The position numbers and the translations under genes were made by a program. Positions 7,129-14,948 of a stretch of 64,000 nt of DNA are shown here, in pieces. How positions within the stretch are numbered: the stretch's first letter is position 1; the number at the start of each line of letters is the position of its first letter. This stretch comes from Hymenobacter aranciens (GTDB lineage Bacteria; Bacteroidota; Bacteroidia; Cytophagales; Hymenobacteraceae). The stretch spans positions 62,001-126,000 of the forward strand of contig NZ_JAUQSY010000014.1 of assembly GCF_030580865.1 (NCBI RefSeq). Direction: 5' to 3'. The notes below the pieces were generated by a model that did not search any database, was not told the origin of the DNA, and saw nothing but the letters and a program-made list of their open reading frames with translations.

Positions 7129-8292
7129 TTACAGATTGCCGCCCACCGGCAGGCCGCTGGGCACCCGGGCGGGCACCGTTTTATCGAAGCTGCTGCTGTT
7201 GAGCGCGCCCAGGAAGGCAATGATGGCCTCGGGGTCGGTCACGCGGGTGGGCAGCAGCGGGTCGCGCTGGCTGCGGGTTACGTGAGCGTTGAGTGGCGGC
7301 GCCTGGCCGCGGCCGGGGTCGTAGAAGCGCAGCACGGCGGGCAGGTTGGCCAGCTTGCCACTGTGCATGTAGGGCGCGGTGGCGGCCAGGTTGCGCAGAC
7401 TGGGCGTGCGGAAGGCGTAGCTGCCGCCCTGCCCGGCATCGGAGGCGACATTCTTCTCGTTATCAACCACCCCCAGCACGTGGGTTTGGTAGTCGCTGAG
7501 CATGGGGCCGGTGTGGCATTTGGCGCAGCCGCTCTGCACAAAGGCGGTGAGGCCACGCTGCTGCTCGGCGCTAAGCGCGGACTTATCCCCGCGCAGGTAC
7601 TGGTCGAAAGGCGTGTCGGCGTTCATGAGGCTGCGCTCGAAGCAGGCCAGCGCCCGGCCCAGGTTGATGGAGTCGATAGCGGCATCGTCGCCAAAAGCGG
7701 CTTTAAATAGCGGGCCGTATTCCGCAATGCCGCGCAGCCGGGCCACAATGGAATCCAGCGCCCCGGCTTTGGTCCAGACGGGGCCGCGCATTTCCTCCAG
7801 CGCAAGCAAAGGCCGTAACGCCTGGCTTTCGAGCGACCGTGCCCGCTCGTCCCAGAACATGGGCGCGGCGGCGGGCTGGCAAGTGCCATCGGGGGCTATA
7901 CCGTTGAAAGCCACATTCAGCAGCGTAGGTGTGTTGCGCTGGCCGAAGGGAATAGTATTGGGCGAGCGGAAGTGCCGGGCGCTGCCCAGGCCCTGGCCGT
8001 TCACGCCCACGGCCAGGTCGAGGCCGTCGGCGTAGCCGCTGGCCGGGTGGTGGCAGCTGGCGCAGCTCACGTCGCGCCCGGCCGAGAGCACGGGGTCCCA
8101 GAACAGCGCCCGGCCCAGCGCCAGCTTGGCGGGGCTGCTGGGGTTGTCGGCGGGCGCGGGGGCGCTGAGGGGCAGGGCGCTGAAGCCGCCATCGGTGGCC
8201 GGGCTTTCTACCTCGCGCTGACATGCTACCAGCAGCAACATGCCGGCAGCCAGCACTAAAGCCAGCAAGCGAACGAGTACGGAGTAGGCCAT
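7129..8292 (-). CDS. Di-haem cytochrome c peroxidase (MauG/CcpA family) lipoprotein
   Basis: 387 residues from ATG 8292. The N-terminus is a lipoprotein signal (GMLLLVAC, Cys 24). Two haem c sites are visible: CASCH at 77-81, preceded by ALGRALFWDPVLS as in the high-affinity family, and CAKCH at 256-260. YMHSG at about 307-311 may supply the axial Met of the second haem. RNTPTLLNVAF and FRTPSLRNLAATAPYMHSG are family signatures. It probably reduces hydrogen peroxide in the periplasm using a cytochrome donor. The open frame extends 19 codons upstream, but those residues are unlike a signal peptide. It is transcribed divergently from the histidine kinase gene. Confidence 0.92.
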   Translation of the reverse strand: MAYSVLVRLLALVLAAGMLLLVACQREVESPATDGGFSALPLSAPAPADNPSSPAKLALGRALFWDPVLSAGRDVSCASCHHPASGYADGLDLAVGVNGQGLGSARHFRSPNTIPFGQRNTPTLLNVAFNGIAPDGTCQPAAAPMFWDERARSLESQALRPLLALEEMRGPVWTKAGALDSIVARLRGIAEYGPLFKAAFGDDAAIDSINLGRALACFERSLMNADTPFDQYLRGDKSALSAEQQRGLTAFVQSGCAKCHTGPMLSDYQTHVLGVVDNEKNVASDAGQGGSYAFRTPSLRNLAATAPYMHSGKLANLPAVLRFYDPGRGQAPPLNAHVTRSQRDPLLPTRVTDPEAIIAFLGALNSSSFDKTVPARVPSGLPVGGNL

Positions 8293-8416
8293 GAGCAAAT
8301 GCGTGGGCAGGGGCAGTGCCGCAAAACCGCAGCTTTTGTGCTTTCCCAAATTTGCCAGCTTTCCCCTCCTTTGGCAACTCCAATCGACTAGCTGCCGCGC
8401 GGCGCCGCCCGTTTCC

Positions 8417-8460
8417 CGGCTTCAGCCGCCCAATGCCCCGCCAGCGGGCGGCTGAAGCCG
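8417..8460. repeat. Perfect 15-bp inverted repeat in the divergent promoter region
   Basis: Arms CGGCTTCAGCCGCCC (8417-8431) and its complement (8446-8460) with a 14-base loop. It sits in the 290-base gap between the divergent peroxidase and kinase genes. It could be an operator, an RNA hairpin in the kinase leader, or another dispersed palindrome; nothing in the sequence decides. Confidence 0.7.
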
Positions 8461-8582
8461 CCGCTACGGCCACGTCGGGTCAGCGGGCGAGCTGGGCGAC
8501 GCGCCTAGCCCGCCGGGCGGTTTGGCGCCGCCGGACCGCCGCCGCCAGCGTAGCTTCGCAACCAGTTCTTTCTCCTTTCCTC

Positions 8583-9704
8583 GTGCCCCTCACTTTCCTG
8601 CGCTCTGCCTCTACGTGGCTGCTGCACGCCCTGGTCTGGGGCTTGGTAGCGGTGCTGCTCATTGCCCAGCAGCCCGACTACCCCGGCCCCAAGCCCCCTG
8701 AGTTCTGGCTCAAGCAGGCGGTGGTGTTTGCCCTGCTGGCGGGCGTGTTTTACCTGAACGTGGCCTGGGCGGCCCCGCGCCTGCTGCAGCGCCGCCGCCT
8801 GCTCAGCTACGCGGCCGTGAATGCCGGCGCCGTGCTGCTGGTGCTGGGGGCGCACCAGCAAGTGGAGCAGCGCCTGCACGTGCCCGAACTGGTGGCCCGC
8901 GCCCGCGAGGCCGCCCTCAACCCACCCAATCCCTGGTGCGCGCCCCGCCCCCACCTGCAGGGCCCCGAGGAAGAAGGCGGCGGCTTTTTCAACCCCGGCG
9001 TGCTGCTGCTGTCGCTCATGGTGCTGGGCATCGCCAGCAGCATCGCCGCCATGCAAAAAGCCCAGCGCGACGCCGAAAGCCGCCTCGAATTGGAGCGCCA
9101 GCAGGTAGCCACCGAGCTGAGCCTGCTGAAAGCCCAAATCAACCCGCACTTCTTCTTCAACACGCTCAACAACATCTACGCCCTCACGCACATCGACGGC
9201 GAGCAGGCCCGCGCCGCGCTGCACCGGCTCTCGCGCATGATGCGCTACGTGCTCTACGAAACGCCCGCCGGCCACACCCGCCTGAGCCAGGAAATCAGCT
9301 TCATGCGCGACTACATTGAGCTCATGCACCTGCGCCTGAGCAGCCGCGTCACCGTGCGCCTCGACGCGCCCGACCCGCCGCGCCCCGACCAGCCCATCGC
9401 CCCCATGATTGTGCTGACCTTTGTCGAAAACGCCTTCAAGCACGGCGTGAGCGCCACCAGCCCCAGCACCATTTCCATCAGCCTGCGCCAGCCCACCGAA
9501 ACGTCTATCGAGCTGGTCGTGCGCAACACGCTTTTCCCTGAGCGCGCCGACGACGAGGACGACGAGCCCGGCGGCATCGGCCTCACCAACACCAAGCGCC
9601 GCCTCGACCTGCTCTACCCCAACCAGCACTCCCTCACCATCAACCCGCACACCGCCGCCGGCGAATACGAAGTATGTCTCAGCCTGAATCTACTCCCGTC
9701 GTAA
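8583..9704 (+). CDS. Sensor histidine kinase, LytS/YehU type (His_kinase PF06580-like)
   Basis: About 373 residues from GTG 8583. The N-terminal half has membrane segments (STWLLHALVWGLVAVLLIA, FALLAGVFYLNVAWA, SYAAVNAGAVLLVLG and FFNPGVLLLSLMVLGIA). A short coiled linker leads to the kinase core: LLKAQINPHFFFNTLNNIYAL with the phosphoacceptor His near residue 190, FVENAFKHGV (N box, about 280) and GGIGLTNTKRRLDLLY (G box, about 330). The frame is open back to 8316, but that stretch overlaps a palindrome and is rich in Arg/Ala without protein character, so GTG 8583 just before the first membrane segment is preferred; ATG 8433 is an alternative. Its end overlaps the regulator gene by 31 bases. 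Confidence 0.88.
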   Translation: MPLTFLRSASTWLLHALVWGLVAVLLIAQQPDYPGPKPPEFWLKQAVVFALLAGVFYLNVAWAAPRLLQRRRLLSYAAVNAGAVLLVLGAHQQVEQRLHVPELVARAREAALNPPNPWCAPRPHLQGPEEEGGGFFNPGVLLLSLMVLGIASSIAAMQKAQRDAESRLELERQQVATELSLLKAQINPHFFFNTLNNIYALTHIDGEQARAALHRLSRMMRYVLYETPAGHTRLSQEISFMRDYIELMHLRLSSRVTVRLDAPDPPRPDQPIAPMIVLTFVENAFKHGVSATSPSTISISLRQPTETSIELVVRNTLFPERADDEDDEPGGIGLTNTKRRLDLLYPNQHSLTINPHTAAGEYEVCLSLNLLPS

Positions 9705-10453
9705 TCAACTGCATCGCCGTCGATGACGAGCCGCTGGCCCTGGGCTTGGTATGCTCCTTCATCCAGCAAACGCCTTTCCTGAAGCTGGTGGGCCGCTACG
9801 AAAGCGCCGTGGCCGCCCTGCGCGCCCTGCACGAGCAGCCCGACGTGCAATTGCTCTTCCTCGACATCAAAATGCCCGACCTCAGCGGCCTCGAGCTGGC
9901 GCGGGTCATCCAGTCGGGCCAGCAGCGCGTCATCTTCACCACCGCCTTCAATCAGTACGCGCTCGAAGGCTTCCGGGTCGATGCGCTTGATTACCTGCTC
10001 AAACCCTTCAACTACGAGGAGTTTCTGCGCGCCGCGCTCAAGGCCAAAGCATTTTTCGAGCTCAGGACCGGGGCCGTCAGTGCGCCCGCGGCGCCGGTGT
10101 CCGTGCCCGCCCCCGCCGGGCCCGAGCCAATGGAGGATTACCTGTATTTAAAAGTTGAATACCAGCTGGTACGCGTGGCTTTCAACGATATCCTCTACGT
10201 CGAAGGGCTGAAAGACTACGTGAAGGTGCACCTGGTCAGTCAGCCGCGCCCCTTGCTCTCGCTCACCAGCCTGCGCTCGATGGAGGAAAAGCTGCCCAGC
10301 CGGCAATTCATGCGCATTCACCGCTCCTATATCGTGGGGCTAAATCACATTCAGGCCGTAGGGCGCGGCACGGTGCAGATTAAGGGCGAGACGCTGCCGG
10401 TGAGCGACGGCTACCGCGAGGGGTTCGACGCGTATTTCAGCAAGTGGAAGTAA
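9674..10453 (+). CDS. LytTR-family response regulator
   Basis: 259 residues. The receiver domain (about 10-130) has the acidic pair CIAVDDEP, the phosphoacceptor Asp 64 in LLFLDIKMPDLSG, Thr 89/90 in IFTTAF and Lys 110 in DYLLKPF. A Pro/Ala linker leads to a LytTR DNA-binding domain (about 155-255): YLYLKVEYQLVRVAFNDI, YVEGLKDYVKVHL, FMRIHRSYIVGLNHI. It starts inside the kinase gene (31-base overlap, different frame), so the two are translationally coupled and form a two-component system. LytTR proteins bind direct repeats upstream of their targets; the targets are not evident here, although the divergent peroxidase gene is a reasonable candidate. Confidence 0.94.
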   Translation: MSQPESTPVVINCIAVDDEPLALGLVCSFIQQTPFLKLVGRYESAVAALRALHEQPDVQLLFLDIKMPDLSGLELARVIQSGQQRVIFTTAFNQYALEGFRVDALDYLLKPFNYEEFLRAALKAKAFFELRTGAVSAPAAPVSVPAPAGPEPMEDYLYLKVEYQLVRVAFNDILYVEGLKDYVKVHLVSQPRPLLSLTSLRSMEEKLPSRQFMRIHRSYIVGLNHIQAVGRGTVQIKGETLPVSDGYREGFDAYFSKWK

Positions 10454-10469
10454 GCAAGAACGTCAGTAA

Positions 10470-10510
10470 AAGAACGTCATCCTGAGCGCTACGCTCAGGA
10501 TGACGTTCTT
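10470..10510. terminator. Minimal GTCATCCTGAGC palindrome between convergent genes (copy 4)
   Basis: Perfect 19-bp arms (10470-10488, 10492-10510) with a 3-base loop; the arms are AAGAACGTCATCCTGAGCG. It lies between the stops of the response regulator (+) and prmA (-), and the ends are A- and T-rich, so it can serve as a bidirectional terminator. It is the same sequence as the outer arms of the longer palindromes at 1474 and 19789. Confidence 0.85.
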
Positions 10511-10517
10511 ATGCCCT

Positions 10518-11348
10518 TTACGCCTTCAAATACAGCGCCGATACCCAGCTGCGCAGCGTGCGGTGGCGCTGGTACATCAGCCCCTGCCGCTCGGCCTCGG
10601 CGGTGATTTTCTCCAAATCCTCCTCATAAAAACCGCTGAACAGAATCGGCTTGCCGCTGGGCAGCAGGCGCGCGTACTCGTGCATATCTTCGAGCAGCAC
10701 GTTGCGGTTGATGTTGGCCAGAATGAGGTCGAAAGGCGCTTCGTCGGCCAGGGTTTCGACGCCGCCCAGGCGGCACTCTATCGTGCGGCAGTTGTTTTCG
10801 GCGGCGTTGTCGCGGGCGTTTTCCACGGTCCAGGGCTCCACATCCACGGCCAGTACCTGGCGGGCGCCCAGCATCTCGGCCATGATGGCCAGAATGCCCG
10901 TGCCGCAGCCCATGTCGAGCACGCGCTTGCCGCGGTGGTCCACGTCGAGCTGGTTTTCAATCATCAACGCGGTAGTTTCGTGGTGGCCGGTGCCAAACGA
11001 CATGCGCGGCATGATGACGATGTCGTGCTCCACGCCCTCGGGCTTGGGATGGAACGGCGCCCGCACCGACACCCGCTCAGCAATTACCAGCGGCTGAAAG
11101 TTCTTCTCCCACTCGGCATTCCAGTTTTGGCGGGTGATGATGCGGTGCGAGTAATTCAACTCGCCCTGCGCCTCGTAGCGGCTCATGATTTCGGCCACCG
11201 CGTCGGGATTGAACACGTCCTCTGTGGTGTAAGCACAGAAGCCGGCGTCGTTTTCTTCGAAGGTATCGAAGCCTACTTCGGCCAGCTCGGCAATGAGAAT
11301 ATCAGACAGCTCGGCCGGAGCCAGTACGGTTACTTCAATGAAATCCAC
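10518..11348 (-). CDS. prmA: Ribosomal protein L11 methyltransferase
   Basis: 276 residues, the usual length in Bacteroidota. It is a class I SAM-dependent methyltransferase: MSFGTGHHETTALM at about 116-129 (typical PrmA entry loop), VLDMGCGTGILAI at 143-155 (SAM loop), LAVDVEPW (acidic ribose ligand) and LANINRNVLL at 210-219 (substrate-amine loop, N-I-N form typical of PrmA). It trimethylates L11 in the cytoplasm. The start codon is GTG at 11348; its upstream hairpin arm ends 4 bases before it. The gene converges with the response regulator. Confidence 0.95.
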   Translation of the reverse strand: MDFIEVTVLAPAELSDILIAELAEVGFDTFEENDAGFCAYTTEDVFNPDAVAEIMSRYEAQGELNYSHRIITRQNWNAEWEKNFQPLVIAERVSVRAPFHPKPEGVEHDIVIMPRMSFGTGHHETTALMIENQLDVDHRGKRVLDMGCGTGILAIMAEMLGARQVLAVDVEPWTVENARDNAAENNCRTIECRLGGVETLADEAPFDLILANINRNVLLEDMHEYARLLPSGKPILFSGFYEEDLEKITAEAERQGLMYQRHRTLRSWVSALYLKA

Positions 11349-11352
11349 TTTG

Positions 11353-11458
11353 TGAGTTATGAGTTACGAGTTATGAATTATGAGTTGAAAACCAGAGTTT
11401 GTCAGGCCGGATTAGCCCACCTGAAACTCATAATTCATAACTCGTAACTCATAACTCA
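11353..11458. repeat. Perfect 34-bp inverted repeat of GAGTTAT-type units upstream of prmA
   Basis: Left arm 11353-11386 and right arm 11425-11458 are exact complements with a 38-base loop. Each arm is a chain of seven-base units (GAGTTAT, GAGTTAC, GAGTTAT, GAATTAT). It fills the gap between the DUF6150-like gene and prmA. Confidence 0.92.
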
Positions 11459-11460
11459 AG

Positions 11461-11835
11461 TCAGTTTTTGCAGCCCGCAAACGAGCGCACGGTGGTGTAA
11501 TGAATGGAAAAATCGGCCTGCCCCCGGTCGGTGGTCACGAATAGTGCATAGTCGGCAAATTCGCGGTTGGGCGCTTCGGCCCACAGGCCCGCCTTGTCGG
11601 CAAACAGCTTGTTGTTTTCCTTGAAAACGATGAGGTTAGCAAACGCTTCTTCCGGCTCTATGTACACCACGCCAAAGCAGTTACCACGCCGCCGCGGGTC
11701 GGTTTCGAGGTATACCGAGCCGAAGATTTTGCAGGGGTCGTAGGAGCCGGCCGGGGCCACGGCGGGCACGGCAACGGTAGTTGCTGCAGGAGCCGGAGCG
11801 AAGGCAAGTAGCGCGGAAAGCAGGAAGGAAAACAT
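11461..11835 (-). CDS. Small secreted protein, DUF6150-like
   Basis: 124 residues. A signal peptide (MFSFLLSALLAFAPAPA) is followed by a low-complexity Ala/Val/Pro stretch and a small beta-rich domain with PCKIFGSVYLE, AFANLIVFKE, KLFADKAGLW, ADYALFVTTDRGQADFSIHY and a final SFAGC. The repeating 'xFAD/xFAN' hallmarks resemble the DUF6150 family of Bacteroidota; I give that name from memory of the pattern. The two or three cysteines may form disulfides. Function unknown. It is flanked on both sides by GAGTTAT-type inverted repeats. Confidence 0.75.
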   Translation of the reverse strand: MFSFLLSALLAFAPAPAATTVAVPAVAPAGSYDPCKIFGSVYLETDPRRRGNCFGVVYIEPEEAFANLIVFKENNKLFADKAGLWAEAPNREFADYALFVTTDRGQADFSIHYTTVRSFAGCKN

Positions 11836-11840
11836 GATAA

Positions 11841-11948
11841 TGAGTTATGAATTATGAGTTAAGAGTTATGAGTTGAGGGCAACGCTGACAAAGCATAAAT
11901 CAGCCCAGTTTTACAACTCATAACTCATAATTTAAAACTCATAACTCC
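11841..11948. repeat. Imperfect GAGTTAT-type inverted repeat upstream of the DUF6150-like gene
   Basis: Left arm from 11841 (TGAGTTATGAATTATGAG...) and right arm ending at about 11948 share most of their length as complements, built from GAGTTAT/GAATTAT/GAGTTAA units. It lies between tpiA's stop and the next gene's ATG. Confidence 0.75.
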
Positions 11949-12715
11949 TAGAATGATTTGATGATTTCCGTGAAGTCGCGCGACTTCAGCGAGGCGCCGC
12001 CGATGAGGCCGCCGTCAACGTCGGGCTGCGCGAACAGCTCGCGGGCATTCTGGGCGTTGGCCGAGCCGCCGTAGAGGATGGTGGTATTTTGGGCGGCTTC
12101 GGCGTCGTAGGCGCGGGCAATCTGCTCGCGGATAAAGGCGTGCACCTCCTGCGCCTGGGCGCTGCTGGCCGTGCGGCCGGTGCCGATGGCCCAAATGGGC
12201 TCGTAGGCAATAACCACCTTGTCGAACTCCTCATTGCTGAGGTGAAACAGGCCGTCCTTGAGCTGTTTGGCCAGGAAATCGAAAGTTTCGTCGGCCTCGC
12301 GGGTTTCGAGGCTTTCGCCGATGCAGAAGATGGGCGTGAGGCCCGCGGCCAGAGCAGCTTTCAGCTTCTGGCTCAGCAGCTCATCGTCTTCGCCAAAGTA
12401 CTGGCGGCGCTCCGAATGGCCCAGAATCACGTATTCGCAGCCCACCGAGGCCAGCATTTTGGGCGAGATTTCGCCGGTAAAGGCGCCGCCTTCCTTCTGG
12501 TGGCAATTCTGAGCACCCAGGTAGAAGCGCGAGCCCTGCGGCAGCAGCTTGCCCACACTATGGAGAAAGGGAAACGGCGGGCAGATAACCACTTGCGGCG
12601 CCTGCGGGCCGCTCACTTCGTCGGCCACCATGTTGGTGATTTCTGATACCAGGGCAAGGCCATCCTGGTACGTCATGTTCATTTTCCAGTTGCCGGCAAC
12701 GAGGTGTTGGCGCAT
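11948..12715 (-). CDS. tpiA: Triosephosphate isomerase
   Basis: 255 residues, normal length for the enzyme. It interconverts dihydroxyacetone phosphate and glyceraldehyde 3-phosphate in glycolysis. The full signature is present: AGNWKMN with Lys 11, VILGHSERR with His 100, and YEPIWAIGTG with catalytic Glu 172 at the loop-6 start. ILYGGSANAQN and DGGLIGGASL give the phosphate-binding glycines. Confidence 0.98.
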   Translation of the reverse strand: MRQHLVAGNWKMNMTYQDGLALVSEITNMVADEVSGPQAPQVVICPPFPFLHSVGKLLPQGSRFYLGAQNCHQKEGGAFTGEISPKMLASVGCEYVILGHSERRQYFGEDDELLSQKLKAALAAGLTPIFCIGESLETREADETFDFLAKQLKDGLFHLSNEEFDKVVIAYEPIWAIGTGRTASSAQAQEVHAFIREQIARAYDAEAAQNTTILYGGSANAQNARELFAQPDVDGGLIGGASLKSRDFTEIIKSF

Positions 12716-12794
12716 AAGCGAGGGCGGTTAAAGTCGTGAAGAATTAGCGCCACAAAGCTAACAGGCAAACGCGGGGCCACCTACCCGATGGACT

Positions 12795-13688
12795 TTATTC
12801 GCCGGCGCGCTCTTTTTCGGCGGCCAGGCGGGCGGCTACTATTTCGGCCTCGGCGGCGGCGGCGGCTTCGGCGGCTATTTCCCATGGAGCCTTTTTCTTA
12901 CCGTTGCGGGCCATTGCACTGCCGCCCACTATTGCCACCACGGCCCCGGCCAGAGCCGTCCAGCCCAGCTCCGGTATTTCGCGCAGCTGCACTACCCAGA
13001 TGCCCACTAGTGCCCAAGCCACCGTGAGGGCAAAGACGATGGCACTGAAGGCGCGGCTCATTATCAGGGCCAGCACCACTATAAGAATTATCAACACATA
13101 AGCCAGCAATACCGGGATACCACCACTGAATGCCAGACCGACATTTTGCAGGCCAATAATAATATTGATAGTGGCCGCCACCGAAATCCAGCCCAGATAG
13201 ATGGCCAGTGGTACGCTCACCCAAGCCGGGGCGGCATCTACCAGCACCCGGCGGCGGGCCCGCCCGTAAGCCACTATCAGCGATACCAGTACCAACAACA
13301 TCACGCCCAGGCTGAGCAAAATCTGCTCGTAGGCAAACAACACCACCCAGGCAGCACTGCCCAGGTTGGCCAGCGTGAGGGGCTGGGCCACCGCATCGGG
13401 TAGCGACAATTTGCGCTGCGCCGGCAGTAGCTGCCAGATGCCGTACGCCACCATCCCTAGGTAAATCAGCCCCCAGATACTGAAGGCATAGCCCGCCGGC
13501 GTGAGCAGCGTCGGGTACTTGGCCGATACTTCACCCATGCTTTGCCCATTAAAGGCACCGGTATTGGACAGATAAGCTAAAACAATGTTAGCCAAAATGG
13601 CCAACAGTGTTATCAGGCGCCACAACCGGCCGATTGGGCGAAGGTCGGGGGCGGCGTAATGGTCGGGCGGGGTGGGATTTGGAATCAT
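12795..13688 (-). CDS. TspO/MBR-like tryptophan-rich integral membrane protein
   Basis: 297 residues from ATG 13688; the 13 residues of frame upstream are not signal-like. The protein has many membrane segments: LWRLITLLAILANIVLAYLS, TPAGYAFSIWGLIYLGMVAY (the conserved TspO-type Ser-Ile-Trp-Gly segment), SAAWVVLFAYEQILLSL, VPLAIYLGWISVAATINII, VLLAYVLIILIVVLALIM, and the last WALVGIWVV. This is longer than classic TspO, with a C-terminal Ala/Glu-rich charged tail. In Bacteroidota such proteins are often annotated as tryptophan-rich sensory proteins; ligand and role here are unknown. Confidence 0.75.
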   Translation of the reverse strand: MIPNPTPPDHYAAPDLRPIGRLWRLITLLAILANIVLAYLSNTGAFNGQSMGEVSAKYPTLLTPAGYAFSIWGLIYLGMVAYGIWQLLPAQRKLSLPDAVAQPLTLANLGSAAWVVLFAYEQILLSLGVMLLVLVSLIVAYGRARRRVLVDAAPAWVSVPLAIYLGWISVAATINIIIGLQNVGLAFSGGIPVLLAYVLIILIVVLALIMSRAFSAIVFALTVAWALVGIWVVQLREIPELGWTALAGAVVAIVGGSAMARNGKKKAPWEIAAEAAAAAEAEIVAARLAAEKERAGE

Positions 13689-13865
13689 AGAAGAAGTACA
13701 AGTATAGCGCGGGCTACACTTACGCATGTCAGCCGGGGTACGGATTAACTCACTGGGTCGACTAATACCAGCCTTTCCCCGGTCGGAAGGTTTAGGCTTG
13801 GTCGAACCGGGTTAGTTCAATGGAGCAGCTTACGACCTTTCGTTTAATTTCTCCCAAGCCCGCTG

Positions 13866-14918
13866 CTACTCGACGCGAAGCCAACGGGAAAATGGCTGGC
13901 CCGCCCCCTCGACCCGAACCATGTAAAGTCCGGCCTGCAGGCCGGCAACCTGTATTTCCTGCGGAGCAACTTGTTTTACAATTGGTTGCACCTGCTGCCC
14001 TATCAGCGTGTACACCCTCAGACGCGGAGCGGACGCTGCGGCCGGCAGCTTCACCGTGAACCGCCCGGCCGCTGCGGGGTTGGGAAATATCTGAATAGCA
14101 GCGCTCGCTTCGGTAGCTTTGGTGGCCAGCACCAGCGAAGACAGGCTCTGCACCTCCGCTACACTCAGCACCCGGTTGTAGAACCGGGCCTCATCGAGGC
14201 TACCGTTCAGGCTGACGCCAAAACTATTCACAAGCACCCCATTGGCATACCCCGGATTGAGGCTCATCGTGGCGGCTAACTGCTGGCCGTACTGAAACAC
14301 CGTGCCGGTAACGTTACCATACGTAGGGTTAGTGGACACATAGGTCAGCGCCTGGGCGGCCCCATCCACATAAATCCTGATTTGCTGTGTGCTCCGGTTC
14401 ACGGTGATGGCGGCGGTGTGCCACAGCCCGTCGTTGAATGAGGCTTGGGTGGCCAGCCCCAGGCTGGCATTGGTGTTGGGCAAAAACCCAAACAAATCCA
14501 GATACACCTTGCCAACCTGGGTATTATCGAAGCCCAGCCGCCAGCCCACGGGCCAGGCATTACTGGTTCCTGCGGTCATATTGCCGCGGTTGGTGAAAAA
14601 CGACTGGGTACCCGACGACAGCGTGCGGAACGCCACCGAAAAGCTGAAGCTACCCGTCGTGCCAAAATCCAGTAAGCCGTCGGGCGTAATGTCTACCCTG
14701 CCCGCCCCATTCAGCCGCAGGGCGCCGTTGGCCTGGCCGCGTGCATCAGCGGCGTAAGTCACACTGTAGTCAGTTGAGCTACCCATGTTCCCACTTACGT
14801 CGACAGAATTGCCATCGAAAGGGAAACGCCCCAACAGCCCGCTGTTCAGGTTAATCTGCGCATGCGCGGTTTGCAGAGACAGCGCGATTACGGCAAGGAG
14901 TATAGTTAGTCGTTTCAT
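13866..14918 (-). CDS. LamG-type secreted protein with T9SS type A sorting domain
   Basis: 350 residues. Signal peptide MKRLTILLAVIALSLQTAHA. Residues about 27-250 form a concanavalin/LamG fold (LLGRFPFDGNSVDVSG, GALRLNGAGRVDI, SFSFSVAFRT, WHTAAITVNRSTQQIRIYVDG, LDEARFYNRVLSVAEV), probably a carbohydrate-binding or structural domain. The C-terminal 75 residues carry the type A signal: IQIFPNPAAAGRFTVKL, LRVYTLIGQQV, GLQAGLYMVRVEG and a final RWLRVE. It starts 30 bases after uvrA's stop on the same strand. Confidence 0.9.
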   Translation of the reverse strand: MKRLTILLAVIALSLQTAHAQINLNSGLLGRFPFDGNSVDVSGNMGSSTDYSVTYAADARGQANGALRLNGAGRVDITPDGLLDFGTTGSFSFSVAFRTLSSGTQSFFTNRGNMTAGTSNAWPVGWRLGFDNTQVGKVYLDLFGFLPNTNASLGLATQASFNDGLWHTAAITVNRSTQQIRIYVDGAAQALTYVSTNPTYGNVTGTVFQYGQQLAATMSLNPGYANGVLVNSFGVSLNGSLDEARFYNRVLSVAEVQSLSSLVLATKATEASAAIQIFPNPAAAGRFTVKLPAAASAPRLRVYTLIGQQVQPIVKQVAPQEIQVAGLQAGLYMVRVEGAGQPFSRWLRVE

Positions 14919-14948
14919 ATTCGTACTATTAAAGTGAATACGGCAAAG

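Noticed and set aside
8316..8582. Extended N-terminus of the histidine kinase
   Set aside because: Arg/Ala-rich, contains the 15-bp inverted repeat and overlaps the divergent peroxidase gene's first codons.
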